Shown here in pieces: positions 26,354 through 33,907 of a stretch of DNA of 64,000 nt. Positions within the stretch are counted from its first letter, which is position 1; each line of letters opens with the position of its first letter. The notes below the pieces were generated by a model. The model was not told the origin of the DNA and made no database searches. It saw nothing but the letters and a program-made list of their open reading frames with translations. The stretch spans positions 248,001 through 312,000 of the forward strand of contig NZ_JAFCJE010000005.1 in assembly GCF_018131185.1 (NCBI RefSeq), read 5' to 3'. Made by a program: the position numbers and the translations under genes. The stretch is from Bradyrhizobium diazoefficiens. GTDB lineage: Bacteria; Pseudomonadota; Alphaproteobacteria; Rhizobiales; Xanthobacteraceae.

Positions 26354-26554
26354 TCAATGCAGCGATTTCAGCCAGTCGTCGACGTCCTGGCGAACCTGGT
26401 CCTTGGCTTTGCCGTAGCGTTCCTGGAGCCGGCCCTCGAGCTGCTCGCGGCGTCCCTCGATCAAGCTGAGGTCGTCGTCGGTGAGCTTGCCCCATTTCTC
26501 CTTGGCCGAGCCCTTGAACTGCTTCCAGTTTCCTTCGATCCGATTCCAGTCCAT
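26354..26554 (-). CDS. CsbD family stress protein
   Basis: 66 residues from ATG 26554. The GGGAG site is 6 bases from this ATG but abuts the ATG at 26560, so the shorter form is chosen. The whole protein is a CsbD domain: MDWNRIEGNWKQFKGSAKEKWGKLTDDDL, then a charged helix. CsbD proteins are small, abundant, hydrophilic proteins made under general stress; their biochemical role is not established. An exact EcfG promoter lies 30 bases upstream. Confidence 0.92.
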   Translation of the reverse strand: MDWNRIEGNWKQFKGSAKEKWGKLTDDDLSLIEGRREQLEGRLQERYGKAKDQVRQDVDDWLKSLH

Positions 26555-26583
26555 GACCATCTCCCGTTGGTTGATGGCCGAAT

Positions 26584-26608
26584 AACGCGAGGCGCGCGCG
26601 GCCGTTCC
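26584..26608 (-). promoter_or_regulatory. EcfG general-stress promoter of csbD
   Basis: Minus strand: GGAAC (26608-26604), 16 bases, CGTT (26587-26584), the exact consensus, directly ahead of the CsbD gene. Confidence 0.8.
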
Positions 26609-26634
26609 GATGCGCAACGCGACGTTTCGTCCAA

Positions 26635-26664
26635 CAAAAAAGCCCCGGCGGTGCCGGGGCTTTT
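26635..26664 (-). terminator. Terminator of malate synthase gene
   Basis: A 9-bp stem (AGCCCCGGC with GCCGGGGCT) and 3-base loop. Minus-strand transcripts end in six U residues. It lies 20 bases past the glcB stop. Confidence 0.85.
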
Positions 26665-26683
26665 GCCATTCGAGTGACTGAAT

Positions 26684-28849
26684 CTAACCGCTCGCCTTGG
26701 CTTCGCGGCGGCGCGCGGTGAGGATATATTCGGTGTAGCCGTTCGGCTGCTCTCGCCCCTTGAAGATGAGGTCGCAAGCGGCCTTGAAAGCGACGCCGTC
26801 GAAGGCGGGCGCCATGGGCTTGTAGATGGCATCGGCGGCGTTCTGCTTGTCGACGACGACCGCCATGCGCTTGAGCGATTCCATCACCTGAGCTTCGGTG
26901 ATCACGCCCTGGTGCAGCCAGTTGGCGAGATGCTGGCTGGAGATGCGCAACGTCGCGCGGTCTTCCATCAGGCCGACGTCGTGGATATCGGGCACCTTGG
27001 AGCAGCCGACGCCCTGGTCGATCCAGCGCACGACATAGCCGAGGATGCCCTGGCAGTTGTTGTCGATCTCCTGCTTGACGTCGTCGGGGGCCCAGTTCGA
27101 CTTCGACACCGGAATGGTGAGGATGTCGGACAGCTTGGCGCGGGGGCCGCCCTTGGTCAGTTCCTCCTGGCGCGCGATGACGTTGATCTGGTGGTAGTGC
27201 AGCGCGTGCAGCGTCGCGGCGGTCGGCGAGGGCACCCAGGCGGTGGTGGCGCCGGCCTGCGGATGGCCAAGCTTCTGCGCCAGCATGTCCGCCATCTTGT
27301 CGGGCGCGGCCCACATGCCCTTGCCGATCTGGGCATGGCCGGGCAGGCCACAGGTCAGGCCCATGTCGACGTTCCAGTCCTCATAGGCCTTGATCCAGGC
27401 CTGCGCCTTCATCTCGTTCTTGCGGATCATGGGGCCGGCTTCCATCGAGGTGTGGATCTCGTCGCCGGTGCGGTCGAGGAAGCCGGTGTTGATGAACATG
27501 ATGCGCTTGGAGGCGCGCTGGATGCAGGCCTTGAGGTTCACGGTGGTACGCCGCTCCTCGTCCATGATGCCGACCTTGAGCGTGTTCTCGGGCAGCGACA
27601 GCATCTTCTCGACCCGGTCGAAGATCTCGCAGGTCAGCGACACCTCGTCCGGACCGTGCATCTTCGGCTTGACGATATAGGCAGAGCCGGTGCGGCTGTT
27701 CTTGACCTTTGAATTTCCCTTGAGATCGTGAATGGCGAGCAGGCCCGACACGGCGGCATCCAGCAGGCCCTCCGGAATCTCCTCGCCCTTCTCGTCCAGC
27801 ACCGCGTCGGTGAACATGTGGTGACCGCAATTGCGCATCAGCAGCAGGCTGCGGCCATGCAGCTTGAGCTCGCCCTTGCCGTCTGGCGTCTTGTAGCTGC
27901 GGTCGGCATTGAGCGAGCGCGTCAGCGTCTTGCCGCCCTTCTCGAAATCGGCCGACAGCGTGCCGTTCATGAGGCCCAGCGTGTTGCGGTAGACCAGCAC
28001 CTTGTCCTCGGCATCGACCGCGGCGACCGAGTCCTCCATGTCGAGGATGGTGGAGACCGCAGACTCCATGATCATGTCGGCGACGCCGGCCGGATCGTCC
28101 TTGCCGATCGCGCTGCTGCGGTCGACCTTCACTTCGACATGCAGGCCGTTGTTGACGAGCAGCACCGCGGATGGCGCAGCCGCATCGCCCTGGAAGCCGG
28201 CGAACTGTGCGGCATTCTTTAATGCGGTGGCGTTGCCACTTTTCAGCTTCACCGCGAGCTGGCCCGCGACGACGCTGTAGGCGGTGACGTCGGTGTGGCT
28301 GCCGGTCGCGAGTGGCACGGCGGTGTCGAGGAACGCCTTGGCCTTGGCGATCACCTTGTCGCCGCGCGCCTTGTTGTAGCCCTTGCCGCTCTCGGCAGCG
28401 TCGTGCGGGATCGCGTCGGTGCCGTAGAAGGCGTCATAGAGCGAGCCCCAGCGCGCATTCGCCGCGTTGAGCGCGTAACGCGCGTTGGTGAGGGGCACGA
28501 CGAGCTGCGGGCCGCAGATCTTGCCGATTTCCTCGTCGACATTGGCGGTCTCGACCTTCTGCGTCGCAGGCTCCGGGACGAGATAGCCGATCTCCTTCAG
28601 GAAGGCGGTATAGGCGTCGAGGTCGAATGCCTTGCCTTTGTTGGCACGGTGCCAGTCGTCGATCTTGGCCTGCAGCGTGTCGCGGAATGCCAGCAGCGAC
28701 CGGTTCTTCGGCCCTAGCTCCTTGATGATGGCGGCAAGCCCGGCCCAGAACGCATCCGGCGCGATCCCCGTTTTCGGGGCAGCTTCCTTGGCGATGAAAT
28801 CGAACAGGACGGGAGCGATCTTCAATCCGTGGGCGTCGACGCGTTTCAT
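26684..28849 (-). CDS. glcB: Malate synthase G
   Basis: 721 residues, the expected length for the single-chain G isoform (about 720). It condenses glyoxylate and acetyl-CoA to malate in the cytoplasm, completing the glyoxylate bypass and allowing growth on acetate, fatty acids or glycolate. Hallmarks include VDRSSAIGKDDPAGVADM, TILDMEDSVAAVDAEDK, LLMRNCGHHM, KMHGPDEVSLTCEIF and TAGFLDRTGDEIHT-like FINTGFLDRTGDEIHTSME; the C-terminal NCQGILGYVVRWIDQGVGCSKVPDI is typical. No isocitrate lyase gene is adjacent. It is a single-gene unit with its own terminator. The 170 bases upstream show G/C hairpins but no clear promoter. Confidence 0.97.
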   Translation of the reverse strand: MKRVDAHGLKIAPVLFDFIAKEAAPKTGIAPDAFWAGLAAIIKELGPKNRSLLAFRDTLQAKIDDWHRANKGKAFDLDAYTAFLKEIGYLVPEPATQKVETANVDEEIGKICGPQLVVPLTNARYALNAANARWGSLYDAFYGTDAIPHDAAESGKGYNKARGDKVIAKAKAFLDTAVPLATGSHTDVTAYSVVAGQLAVKLKSGNATALKNAAQFAGFQGDAAAPSAVLLVNNGLHVEVKVDRSSAIGKDDPAGVADMIMESAVSTILDMEDSVAAVDAEDKVLVYRNTLGLMNGTLSADFEKGGKTLTRSLNADRSYKTPDGKGELKLHGRSLLLMRNCGHHMFTDAVLDEKGEEIPEGLLDAAVSGLLAIHDLKGNSKVKNSRTGSAYIVKPKMHGPDEVSLTCEIFDRVEKMLSLPENTLKVGIMDEERRTTVNLKACIQRASKRIMFINTGFLDRTGDEIHTSMEAGPMIRKNEMKAQAWIKAYEDWNVDMGLTCGLPGHAQIGKGMWAAPDKMADMLAQKLGHPQAGATTAWVPSPTAATLHALHYHQINVIARQEELTKGGPRAKLSDILTIPVSKSNWAPDDVKQEIDNNCQGILGYVVRWIDQGVGCSKVPDIHDVGLMEDRATLRISSQHLANWLHQGVITEAQVMESLKRMAVVVDKQNAADAIYKPMAPAFDGVAFKAACDLIFKGREQPNGYTEYILTARRREAKASG

Positions 28850-29020
28850 GATGGGCTTTCTTGTTGGAAATGGCTGTTTTTGGCTGCTTTTGACCCGTCA
28901 GCAGCAAAATGCGCCCATAGAGAGCGACTTTCGGGGCCTTATTAGCCCCAAAAAAGGGGCGGTGAGAAGACCTCAAAGGTCTGTCAAAATGTCAAGGAGG
29001 TGACGGCCCAGCATACCACT

Positions 29021-29149
29021 GTCATTCCCCGCGAAAGCGGGGAATCCAGTACGCCGCGGCTTCTCCGTATCCCAACGCTGTCTCTGGAATACTGGGTCGC
29101 CCGGTCCCAGTGCGCAATTGCGCACAAGGCCGGGCGACGACAGCGGGGA
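29021..29149. repeat. Intergenic palindromic repeat between cysNC and glcB
   Basis: About 130 bp containing the hairpin CCCCGCGAAAGCGGGG (29027-29042), a GAATCCAGTA / CTGGAATACTGG mirrored pair, and GCGCAATTGCGC (29112-29123) inside a CGCCCGG...CCGGGCG stem. This compound palindrome resembles repetitive intergenic elements of Bradyrhizobium genomes. The gap 28850-29160 otherwise shows only short G/C hairpins and no gene. Confidence 0.65.
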
Positions 29150-29160
29150 TTAGGACGCAC

Positions 29161-31098
29161 TCAAATATTCGCGGCGAGGTCCACGACTTCGTCGAACAGC
29201 ACGCCCGTGGTCTTCAGCATCAGCTCGATCTCGTCGGCGGCCTCGGCGACCGTCCGCTTCGATGTGTCGATCACGAGCTCGGCGGACTCAGGTTGCTCGT
29301 AGTCGTTGCCGATGCCGGTGAAGGAAGCCAGCGCGCCGGCTCTCGCCTTTTTATAATGACCCTTGGGGTCGCGCTCCTCGCACACCTCGGCCGGTGTCGC
29401 GACGTGGATCTCGCGGAACGTGGTGTCGGCGATGCGGCGCGCGGTCGCGCGATCCTCGCGGGCCGGCGAGACCGCGGCGACGATGGCGATGTGGCCGTTA
29501 CGCGCAAGATGCGTCGCAACTTCTGCGAGGCGACGGATGTTCTCGCTGCGATCGGCCGCGGAGAAACCGAGATCGCTGTTGAGCCCCGCGCGCAGCGTGT
29601 CGCCGTCGAGCAGGATCGGCGAGCCGCCATTGGTGAACAGCCGCCGCTCCAGCGCCTTGGCCAGCGTCGACTTGCCGGAAGCCGGCAGGCCGGTCAGCCA
29701 GACCACGGCACCGTTGTGGCGGTAGCGCGCGGAGCGTTCATCGGGGCGCAGCGCCGATTCGACCGGCACGATGTCGACGGGCACGGCGCGCTGGCCGGCA
29801 TCGACCGACAGCACCAGACCGCCGCCGGCAATGCGTCCGGACACTTCGATCACGAGGCGGCCGGTGCGCGGATTCTCGGTATAGGGATCGGTGGCAATCG
29901 GATTCGAAAGAGAAATATCGATCTCGCCGACATGATTGCGGCCGATCGCCTTGTTCTCGCTGCTAGACAATTCGCCGGGATCGACCGCCTTCTCGATGGC
30001 GACCACAGTGGCGCGGCTTTCCTTCGGCCCGCAGCGCACCAGGAGCTGGTCGCCCTTGGCGAGCGGCTTGTCGTGCAGCCAGAAGATGCGCGCGCGCAGC
30101 CGGCGCGTCTCGCGTGGGGCAGTGCCGGCATGCGCGACGATGTCGCCGCGCTCGATGAACAATTCACGGTCGAGTGTGATGCCGACGGAGCGGCCCGCGC
30201 CCTGACGTCCCGCGACCGGCGTCGCCGGCCAGCTCTCGACCGACTTGATCTTGGCGATCTTGCCGGCCGGCATGATCACGATCTCGTCACCGGCAATGAG
30301 GCTGCCGGATTCGATGCGGCCCGCCACGATGCGGCGATCGTCGAACTTGTAGATCGCCTGCACCGGCAGGCGCAGCGCCAGCGCTTCCAGCGGGCGCGCC
30401 GGCTCGAGCTGGTCCAGCGCCTCGACCACCGTCGGTCCCTTGTACCAACCGATCCGGTCCGTACGCTCGGCGACGCCGTCGCCGTCACGGGCGGAAATCG
30501 GAATCACGGCCGTGGGCTTCACGCCGAGACCATTGAGATGAGCCGTGATCTCATCGCTGATTTCCCTGAAGCGATCGGCGGAGAAGTCGACGCGGTCCAT
30601 CTTGTTGACGACGATCGCGACCTGCTTCACGCCGAGCAGATGCAGGAGATAGCCGTGCCGCCTGGTCTGGTCACGCACGCCTTCGAGCGCGTCGATGATC
30701 AGCACCGCGCCGTCGGCCTGTGAGGCGCCGGTGATCATGTTGCGCAGGAATTCGGCATGGCCGGGCGCGTCGATCAGCACGATGTCGCGCGAATTGGTGC
30801 GGAAGCGGATCTGGGTGGTGTCGATGGTGATGCCCTGATCGCGCTCGGTCTGGAGCGCATCGAGCAGGAACGACCATTCGAACGGCATGCCGCGCCGCGC
30901 GCTGACCGCTTTCAGCATTTCCAGCTTGCCGTCGGGCAGGCTGCCGGTCTCGTGCAGCAGGCGGCCGACCAGCGTCGACTTGCCGTGATCGACATGGCCG
31001 ACGATGACGATGCGCACTTGCGGACGCGTCGTGCCATTTGGCATCGACGTGGTGCCGGTCGGGGTGGCGGGCGAAGCGGGGGTGACGATCATATTCAT
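29161..31098 (-). CDS. cysN: Bifunctional sulfate adenylyltransferase subunit 1 / adenylylsulfate kinase
   Basis: 645 residues, a CysN-CysC fusion (CysNC/NodQ type). The N-terminal ~430 residues are an EF-Tu-like GTPase: G1 GHVDHGKSTLVGRLL, G3 DAPGHAEF, G4 NKMD. It drives sulfate adenylylation with CysD. The last ~200 residues are APS kinase, with P-loop GLPASGKSTLAKALE, DGDTLR and the PAPS region KGHYKKARAG. The product is PAPS, for reduction or for sulfotransferases. It lies 22 bases downstream of cysD, so the two subunits are made together. A short N-terminal Thr/Pro extension precedes the GTPase domain. Confidence 0.96.
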   Translation of the reverse strand: MNMIVTPASPATPTGTTSMPNGTTRPQVRIVIVGHVDHGKSTLVGRLLHETGSLPDGKLEMLKAVSARRGMPFEWSFLLDALQTERDQGITIDTTQIRFRTNSRDIVLIDAPGHAEFLRNMITGASQADGAVLIIDALEGVRDQTRRHGYLLHLLGVKQVAIVVNKMDRVDFSADRFREISDEITAHLNGLGVKPTAVIPISARDGDGVAERTDRIGWYKGPTVVEALDQLEPARPLEALALRLPVQAIYKFDDRRIVAGRIESGSLIAGDEIVIMPAGKIAKIKSVESWPATPVAGRQGAGRSVGITLDRELFIERGDIVAHAGTAPRETRRLRARIFWLHDKPLAKGDQLLVRCGPKESRATVVAIEKAVDPGELSSSENKAIGRNHVGEIDISLSNPIATDPYTENPRTGRLVIEVSGRIAGGGLVLSVDAGQRAVPVDIVPVESALRPDERSARYRHNGAVVWLTGLPASGKSTLAKALERRLFTNGGSPILLDGDTLRAGLNSDLGFSAADRSENIRRLAEVATHLARNGHIAIVAAVSPAREDRATARRIADTTFREIHVATPAEVCEERDPKGHYKKARAGALASFTGIGNDYEQPESAELVIDTSKRTVAEAADEIELMLKTTGVLFDEVVDLAANI

Positions 31099-31120
31099 AA
31101 CGCGCTCGCGTCCTCAGGAA

Positions 31121-32017
31121 TCAGAGATAGCCGGCGACGCGAAGGCGCTCGAAGGCGTCCTCGGTCTCATGGTCCAGCGCGCGTCCGGCGCGCTCCGGCA
31201 CCTTGGTCTGTTCGAGCTCGATCAGGATCTCGTCGATGCTCGACGCAGTCGAGACGACCGGGTTGGTGATGTCCTGATCGCCGAGCGAGCGGTAGCGCTT
31301 GCCGTTCTGCGACAGATAGAGCGGGATGATCGGGATGTTCTCGCGCTTGGTGTAGGCCCAGATGTCGGCCTCGGTCCAATGCAGGATCGGGTGGATGCGC
31401 AAGTGCGCGCCCTGCGGCGGCGAGGCGTTGAAATGGTCCCAGAACTCGGGCGGCTGGTCGCGTACGTCCCAATTGCCTTCGAGGCCTCGCGGCGAGAACA
31501 CGCGCTCCTTGGCCCGCGTCGCCTCCTCGTCGCGGCGAATGCCGGCGATCAGGCCGTCAAAGCCGTATTTGGCGAGCGCCATCTTGAGGCCTTCGGTCTT
31601 GCGCGCGGCGGAACGCGCGGCCGGCGGCAGCGTTGGGTCGACGGCATCGATCGGCGGGCAGGGCTCGACGCGCAAATCGAGATCCCACTCTTTGCCGTAA
31701 TGATCGCGGAACCGATACATCTCCGGAAACTTCTTGCCGGTATCGACATGAAGGGCGGGGAACGGCATCTTGCCGAAGAAGGCCTTCCGCGCCAGCCAGA
31801 TCATGACGTTGGAGTCCTTGCCGAGCGACCACAGCAGGGCAATCTTCTTGAGGCGGGCGAAGGCCTCGCGGAAGATGTAGATGCTCTGCGCTTCGAGCTG
31901 GTCGAGATGGTCCATGCCCGGGGCAAGTTCGGCAGAAAATTCTTGCGCGCGCACGCGCTCGGCCAGCGCCGGGTTGGTCATTCGATCAGCAGCGGAATCG
32001 TTCTTGAGAAGATGCAT
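31121..32017 (-). CDS. cysD: Sulfate adenylyltransferase subunit 2
   Basis: 298 residues from ATG 32017; a GTG at 32026 would add three. It is a PAPS reductase-like N-type ATP pyrophosphatase fold: LWSLGKDSNVMIWLARKAF (the SxGKDS loop), PFPALHVDTGKKFPEMYRFRD, and FDGLIAGIRRDEEATRAKERVFSPR, followed by HPILHWTEADIWAYTKRENIPIIPLY and RYRSLGDQD. With CysN it forms ATP sulfurylase, making APS from sulfate and ATP. It is divergent from cysG across a 143-bp AT-rich region that probably holds both promoters. Confidence 0.96.
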   Translation of the reverse strand: MHLLKNDSAADRMTNPALAERVRAQEFSAELAPGMDHLDQLEAQSIYIFREAFARLKKIALLWSLGKDSNVMIWLARKAFFGKMPFPALHVDTGKKFPEMYRFRDHYGKEWDLDLRVEPCPPIDAVDPTLPPAARSAARKTEGLKMALAKYGFDGLIAGIRRDEEATRAKERVFSPRGLEGNWDVRDQPPEFWDHFNASPPQGAHLRIHPILHWTEADIWAYTKRENIPIIPLYLSQNGKRYRSLGDQDITNPVVSTASSIDEILIELEQTKVPERAGRALDHETEDAFERLRVAGYL

Positions 32018-32046
32018 CTCTGCCACTTTGCGTTTGAAGGCGAAAA

Positions 32047-32118
32047 TTCTATAGTTGCAGCGCTGAAGAGAAGAAAAAATTTTCTCTTTGCGCCCTCGAA
32101 ACGAGACATATATAGAAA
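32047..32118. promoter_or_regulatory. AT-rich divergent control region of the cys genes
   Basis: Between the cysD and cysG starts lie mirrored boxes TTCTATAG (32047-32054) and TATAGAAA (32111-32118), and a central AGAAAA-N2-TTTTCT dyad (32072-32085). The symmetry and base composition, in contrast with the GC-rich surroundings, suggest operators for a sulfur regulator. The regulator is not identifiable. Confidence 0.45.
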
Positions 32119-32160
32119 ATAATTCCAGTCAACCCCGTTTGTGGGGGGAGCGAGTATCGT

Positions 32161-33582
32161 ATGCGGTTCTTGCCGGTGTTTCTCGATCTCAAGGCCGGTC
32201 CGGTGGTCCTCATCGGCGCAGGCGAGCTTTTGCGCGCCAAGCTGCGCGTGCTCGCGGCCGCCGGCGCGCGCGTCCGCGTGCATGCGATCGACGGCAATCG
32301 GGATTTTGGCCTCGGCTCTGACGACGCGCGCATCGAAATCGCAGCGGGTGACCCGCTGACCGCTGATCTCTCGGGCGTCATCGCGATCGTCTGCGCGGGA
32401 GCAGGCGATGTCGGCATTGCGATGTCCGTTCGCGCCAAGGCGCTCGGCCTCCCCGTCAACGTCATGGACGATCTCGAGCATTCCAGCTTCATCTTTCCCG
32501 CGATCGTCGATCGCGGCGATGTCGTGGTCGCCGTCGGCACCGGCGGCACGTCTCCGGTGGTCGCGCGGCGCGTGCGCGAGAAGATCGAGGCGCTGCTTCC
32601 CGCGCGCATCGGCGAGCTCGCTGAGTTCATCGGCGGCTTTCGCAAGTCCATCAACGAGCGCATCGCCGAGTTTCCGCTGCGCCGCCGGTTCTGGGAGCGC
32701 GTCATCGACGGCTCGATCGGCGCCGCCGTGCTCTCAGGCCGCAGGTCCGAGGCGGAGGCCTCGCTCAAAGCTATCGCCGATCCCTCCGAATTCGCGCGCG
32801 CAGACAAGCCGGAAGGCTCGGTTGCGCTGGTCGGCGCCGGACCTGGCGATCCCGACCTCCTCACCATCAAGGCGCTGCGTGCGTTGCAGGACGCCGACAT
32901 CGTCTTCCATGACGAGCTGGTCTCGCCCGAGATTCTGGACCGCATCCGCCGCGACACCACGCGCGTTGCCGTCGGACGCCGCGTCGGCAAGCCCGGCATC
33001 GGCCAGGACGCCATCAACAAGCGCATGATCGAGGCCGCGCAATCCGGCCAGCGCGTGGTGCGGCTGAAGGGCGGCGATCCCTTCGTGTTCGGCCGTGGCG
33101 GCGAAGAGGTGGAAGCGCTGCGCGCCGCCGGCATCGCCTATTCGATCATTCCCGGCATCACCGCAGGGCTCGGCGGCGCCGCCGATTTCGAGGTGCCGCT
33201 CACCTATCGTCACGAAGCGACCCGCATCACCTTCCTCACCGCGCACAAGGCGCGCGATGCGGAAGTCGTGGACTGGTCGACGCTGACCGACACCAAGATG
33301 ACCGTCGTGGTCTACATGGGCATGACCGCGGCGCCCGCGATACGCGCCGGCCTTTTCGCCGCCGGCCGCTCGCCGGAGACGCCGGTCGGCGTGTTCGCCC
33401 GCGTCACGCGTCCCGATGCGCAGGGCGCGATCGGCACGCTGCGCGATCTGCCCGAACTGGTGCGGCGGACCCAAGGCGGCCCCGCCATCCTCATCATCGG
33501 CGAGGTGGTCCGGCATGCCGGCTCGCTTAGCCGCCACACCCCAAAGCAAATCATCTCTGACCTCCTGGATGCAGCCGAATGA
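32161..33582 (+). CDS. cysG: Siroheme synthase (multifunctional CysG)
   Basis: 473 residues. Residues 1-~210 are the NAD-binding precorrin-2 dehydrogenase/sirohydrochlorin ferrochelatase half (FLDLKAGPVVLIGAGELLRAKL, GTGGTSPVVARRVREKIE). Residues ~220-465 are the SAM-dependent uroporphyrinogen-III methyltransferase, with VGAGPGDPDLLTIKALRAL, GRRVGKPGI, RLKGGDPFVFGRGGEE, PGITAGLGGAA and VVYMGM. It makes siroheme from uroporphyrinogen III for the sulfite reductase encoded two genes on. It is the first gene of the cysG-DUF2849-cysI-DUF934-cysH operon; the stop overlaps the next start (ATGA). Confidence 0.95.
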   Translation: MRFLPVFLDLKAGPVVLIGAGELLRAKLRVLAAAGARVRVHAIDGNRDFGLGSDDARIEIAAGDPLTADLSGVIAIVCAGAGDVGIAMSVRAKALGLPVNVMDDLEHSSFIFPAIVDRGDVVVAVGTGGTSPVVARRVREKIEALLPARIGELAEFIGGFRKSINERIAEFPLRRRFWERVIDGSIGAAVLSGRRSEAEASLKAIADPSEFARADKPEGSVALVGAGPGDPDLLTIKALRALQDADIVFHDELVSPEILDRIRRDTTRVAVGRRVGKPGIGQDAINKRMIEAAQSGQRVVRLKGGDPFVFGRGGEEVEALRAAGIAYSIIPGITAGLGGAADFEVPLTYRHEATRITFLTAHKARDAEVVDWSTLTDTKMTVVVYMGMTAAPAIRAGLFAAGRSPETPVGVFARVTRPDAQGAIGTLRDLPELVRRTQGGPAILIIGEVVRHAGSLSRHTPKQIISDLLDAAE

Positions 33583-33896
33583 CCTCCCCGCTTGAACAGA
33601 AGAAGATCAAGATCGCCGGCCCCTCGATCGTGACCGCCAACCGGACCTGGGACGGCATCGTGGTGTATCGCACCGCCGCCAAGAGCTGGTCTGCGGACCT
33701 GTCCGAAGCTGCGATCGTGCGCAACTCCGACGAGGCCAAGGCGTTGCTTGCTGAGTCCGTCGCCGACGACGTCGGCGCGATCGGGCCCTATATCGCCCCG
33801 GTGCAGATCGGCGCGGACGGCAAGATCGAACCCGGCAATCTGCGCGAACAGATCCGCCGCACCGGCGTGACCATCGGACAGTCGGCCCAGGCTTAA
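33579..33896 (+). CDS. DUF2849 domain protein
   Basis: 105 residues, overlapping the cysG stop by 4 bases. Similar to the DUF2849 family: IKIAGPSIVTANRTWDGIVVYRTAAKSWSADLSEA near the start and IGPYIAPVQIGADGKIEPGNLREQIRRTG at the end. The biochemical role is unknown. The family is typically encoded between siroheme synthase and sulfite reductase genes in alphaproteobacteria, so a role in assembling or feeding the reductase is likely. It has no signal peptide and is presumably cytoplasmic. cysI follows 11 bases downstream. Confidence 0.9.
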   Translation: MTSPLEQKKIKIAGPSIVTANRTWDGIVVYRTAAKSWSADLSEAAIVRNSDEAKALLAESVADDVGAIGPYIAPVQIGADGKIEPGNLREQIRRTGVTIGQSAQA

Positions 33897-33907
33897 GGCA
33901 CCTTCCT

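Noticed and set aside
29000..29302. A 100-codon plus-strand frame starting near 29000 (VIPRESGESSTPRL...)
   Set aside because: It is translated repeat DNA of a kind that is often misannotated. It overlaps the 3' end of cysNC and has no ribosome site.
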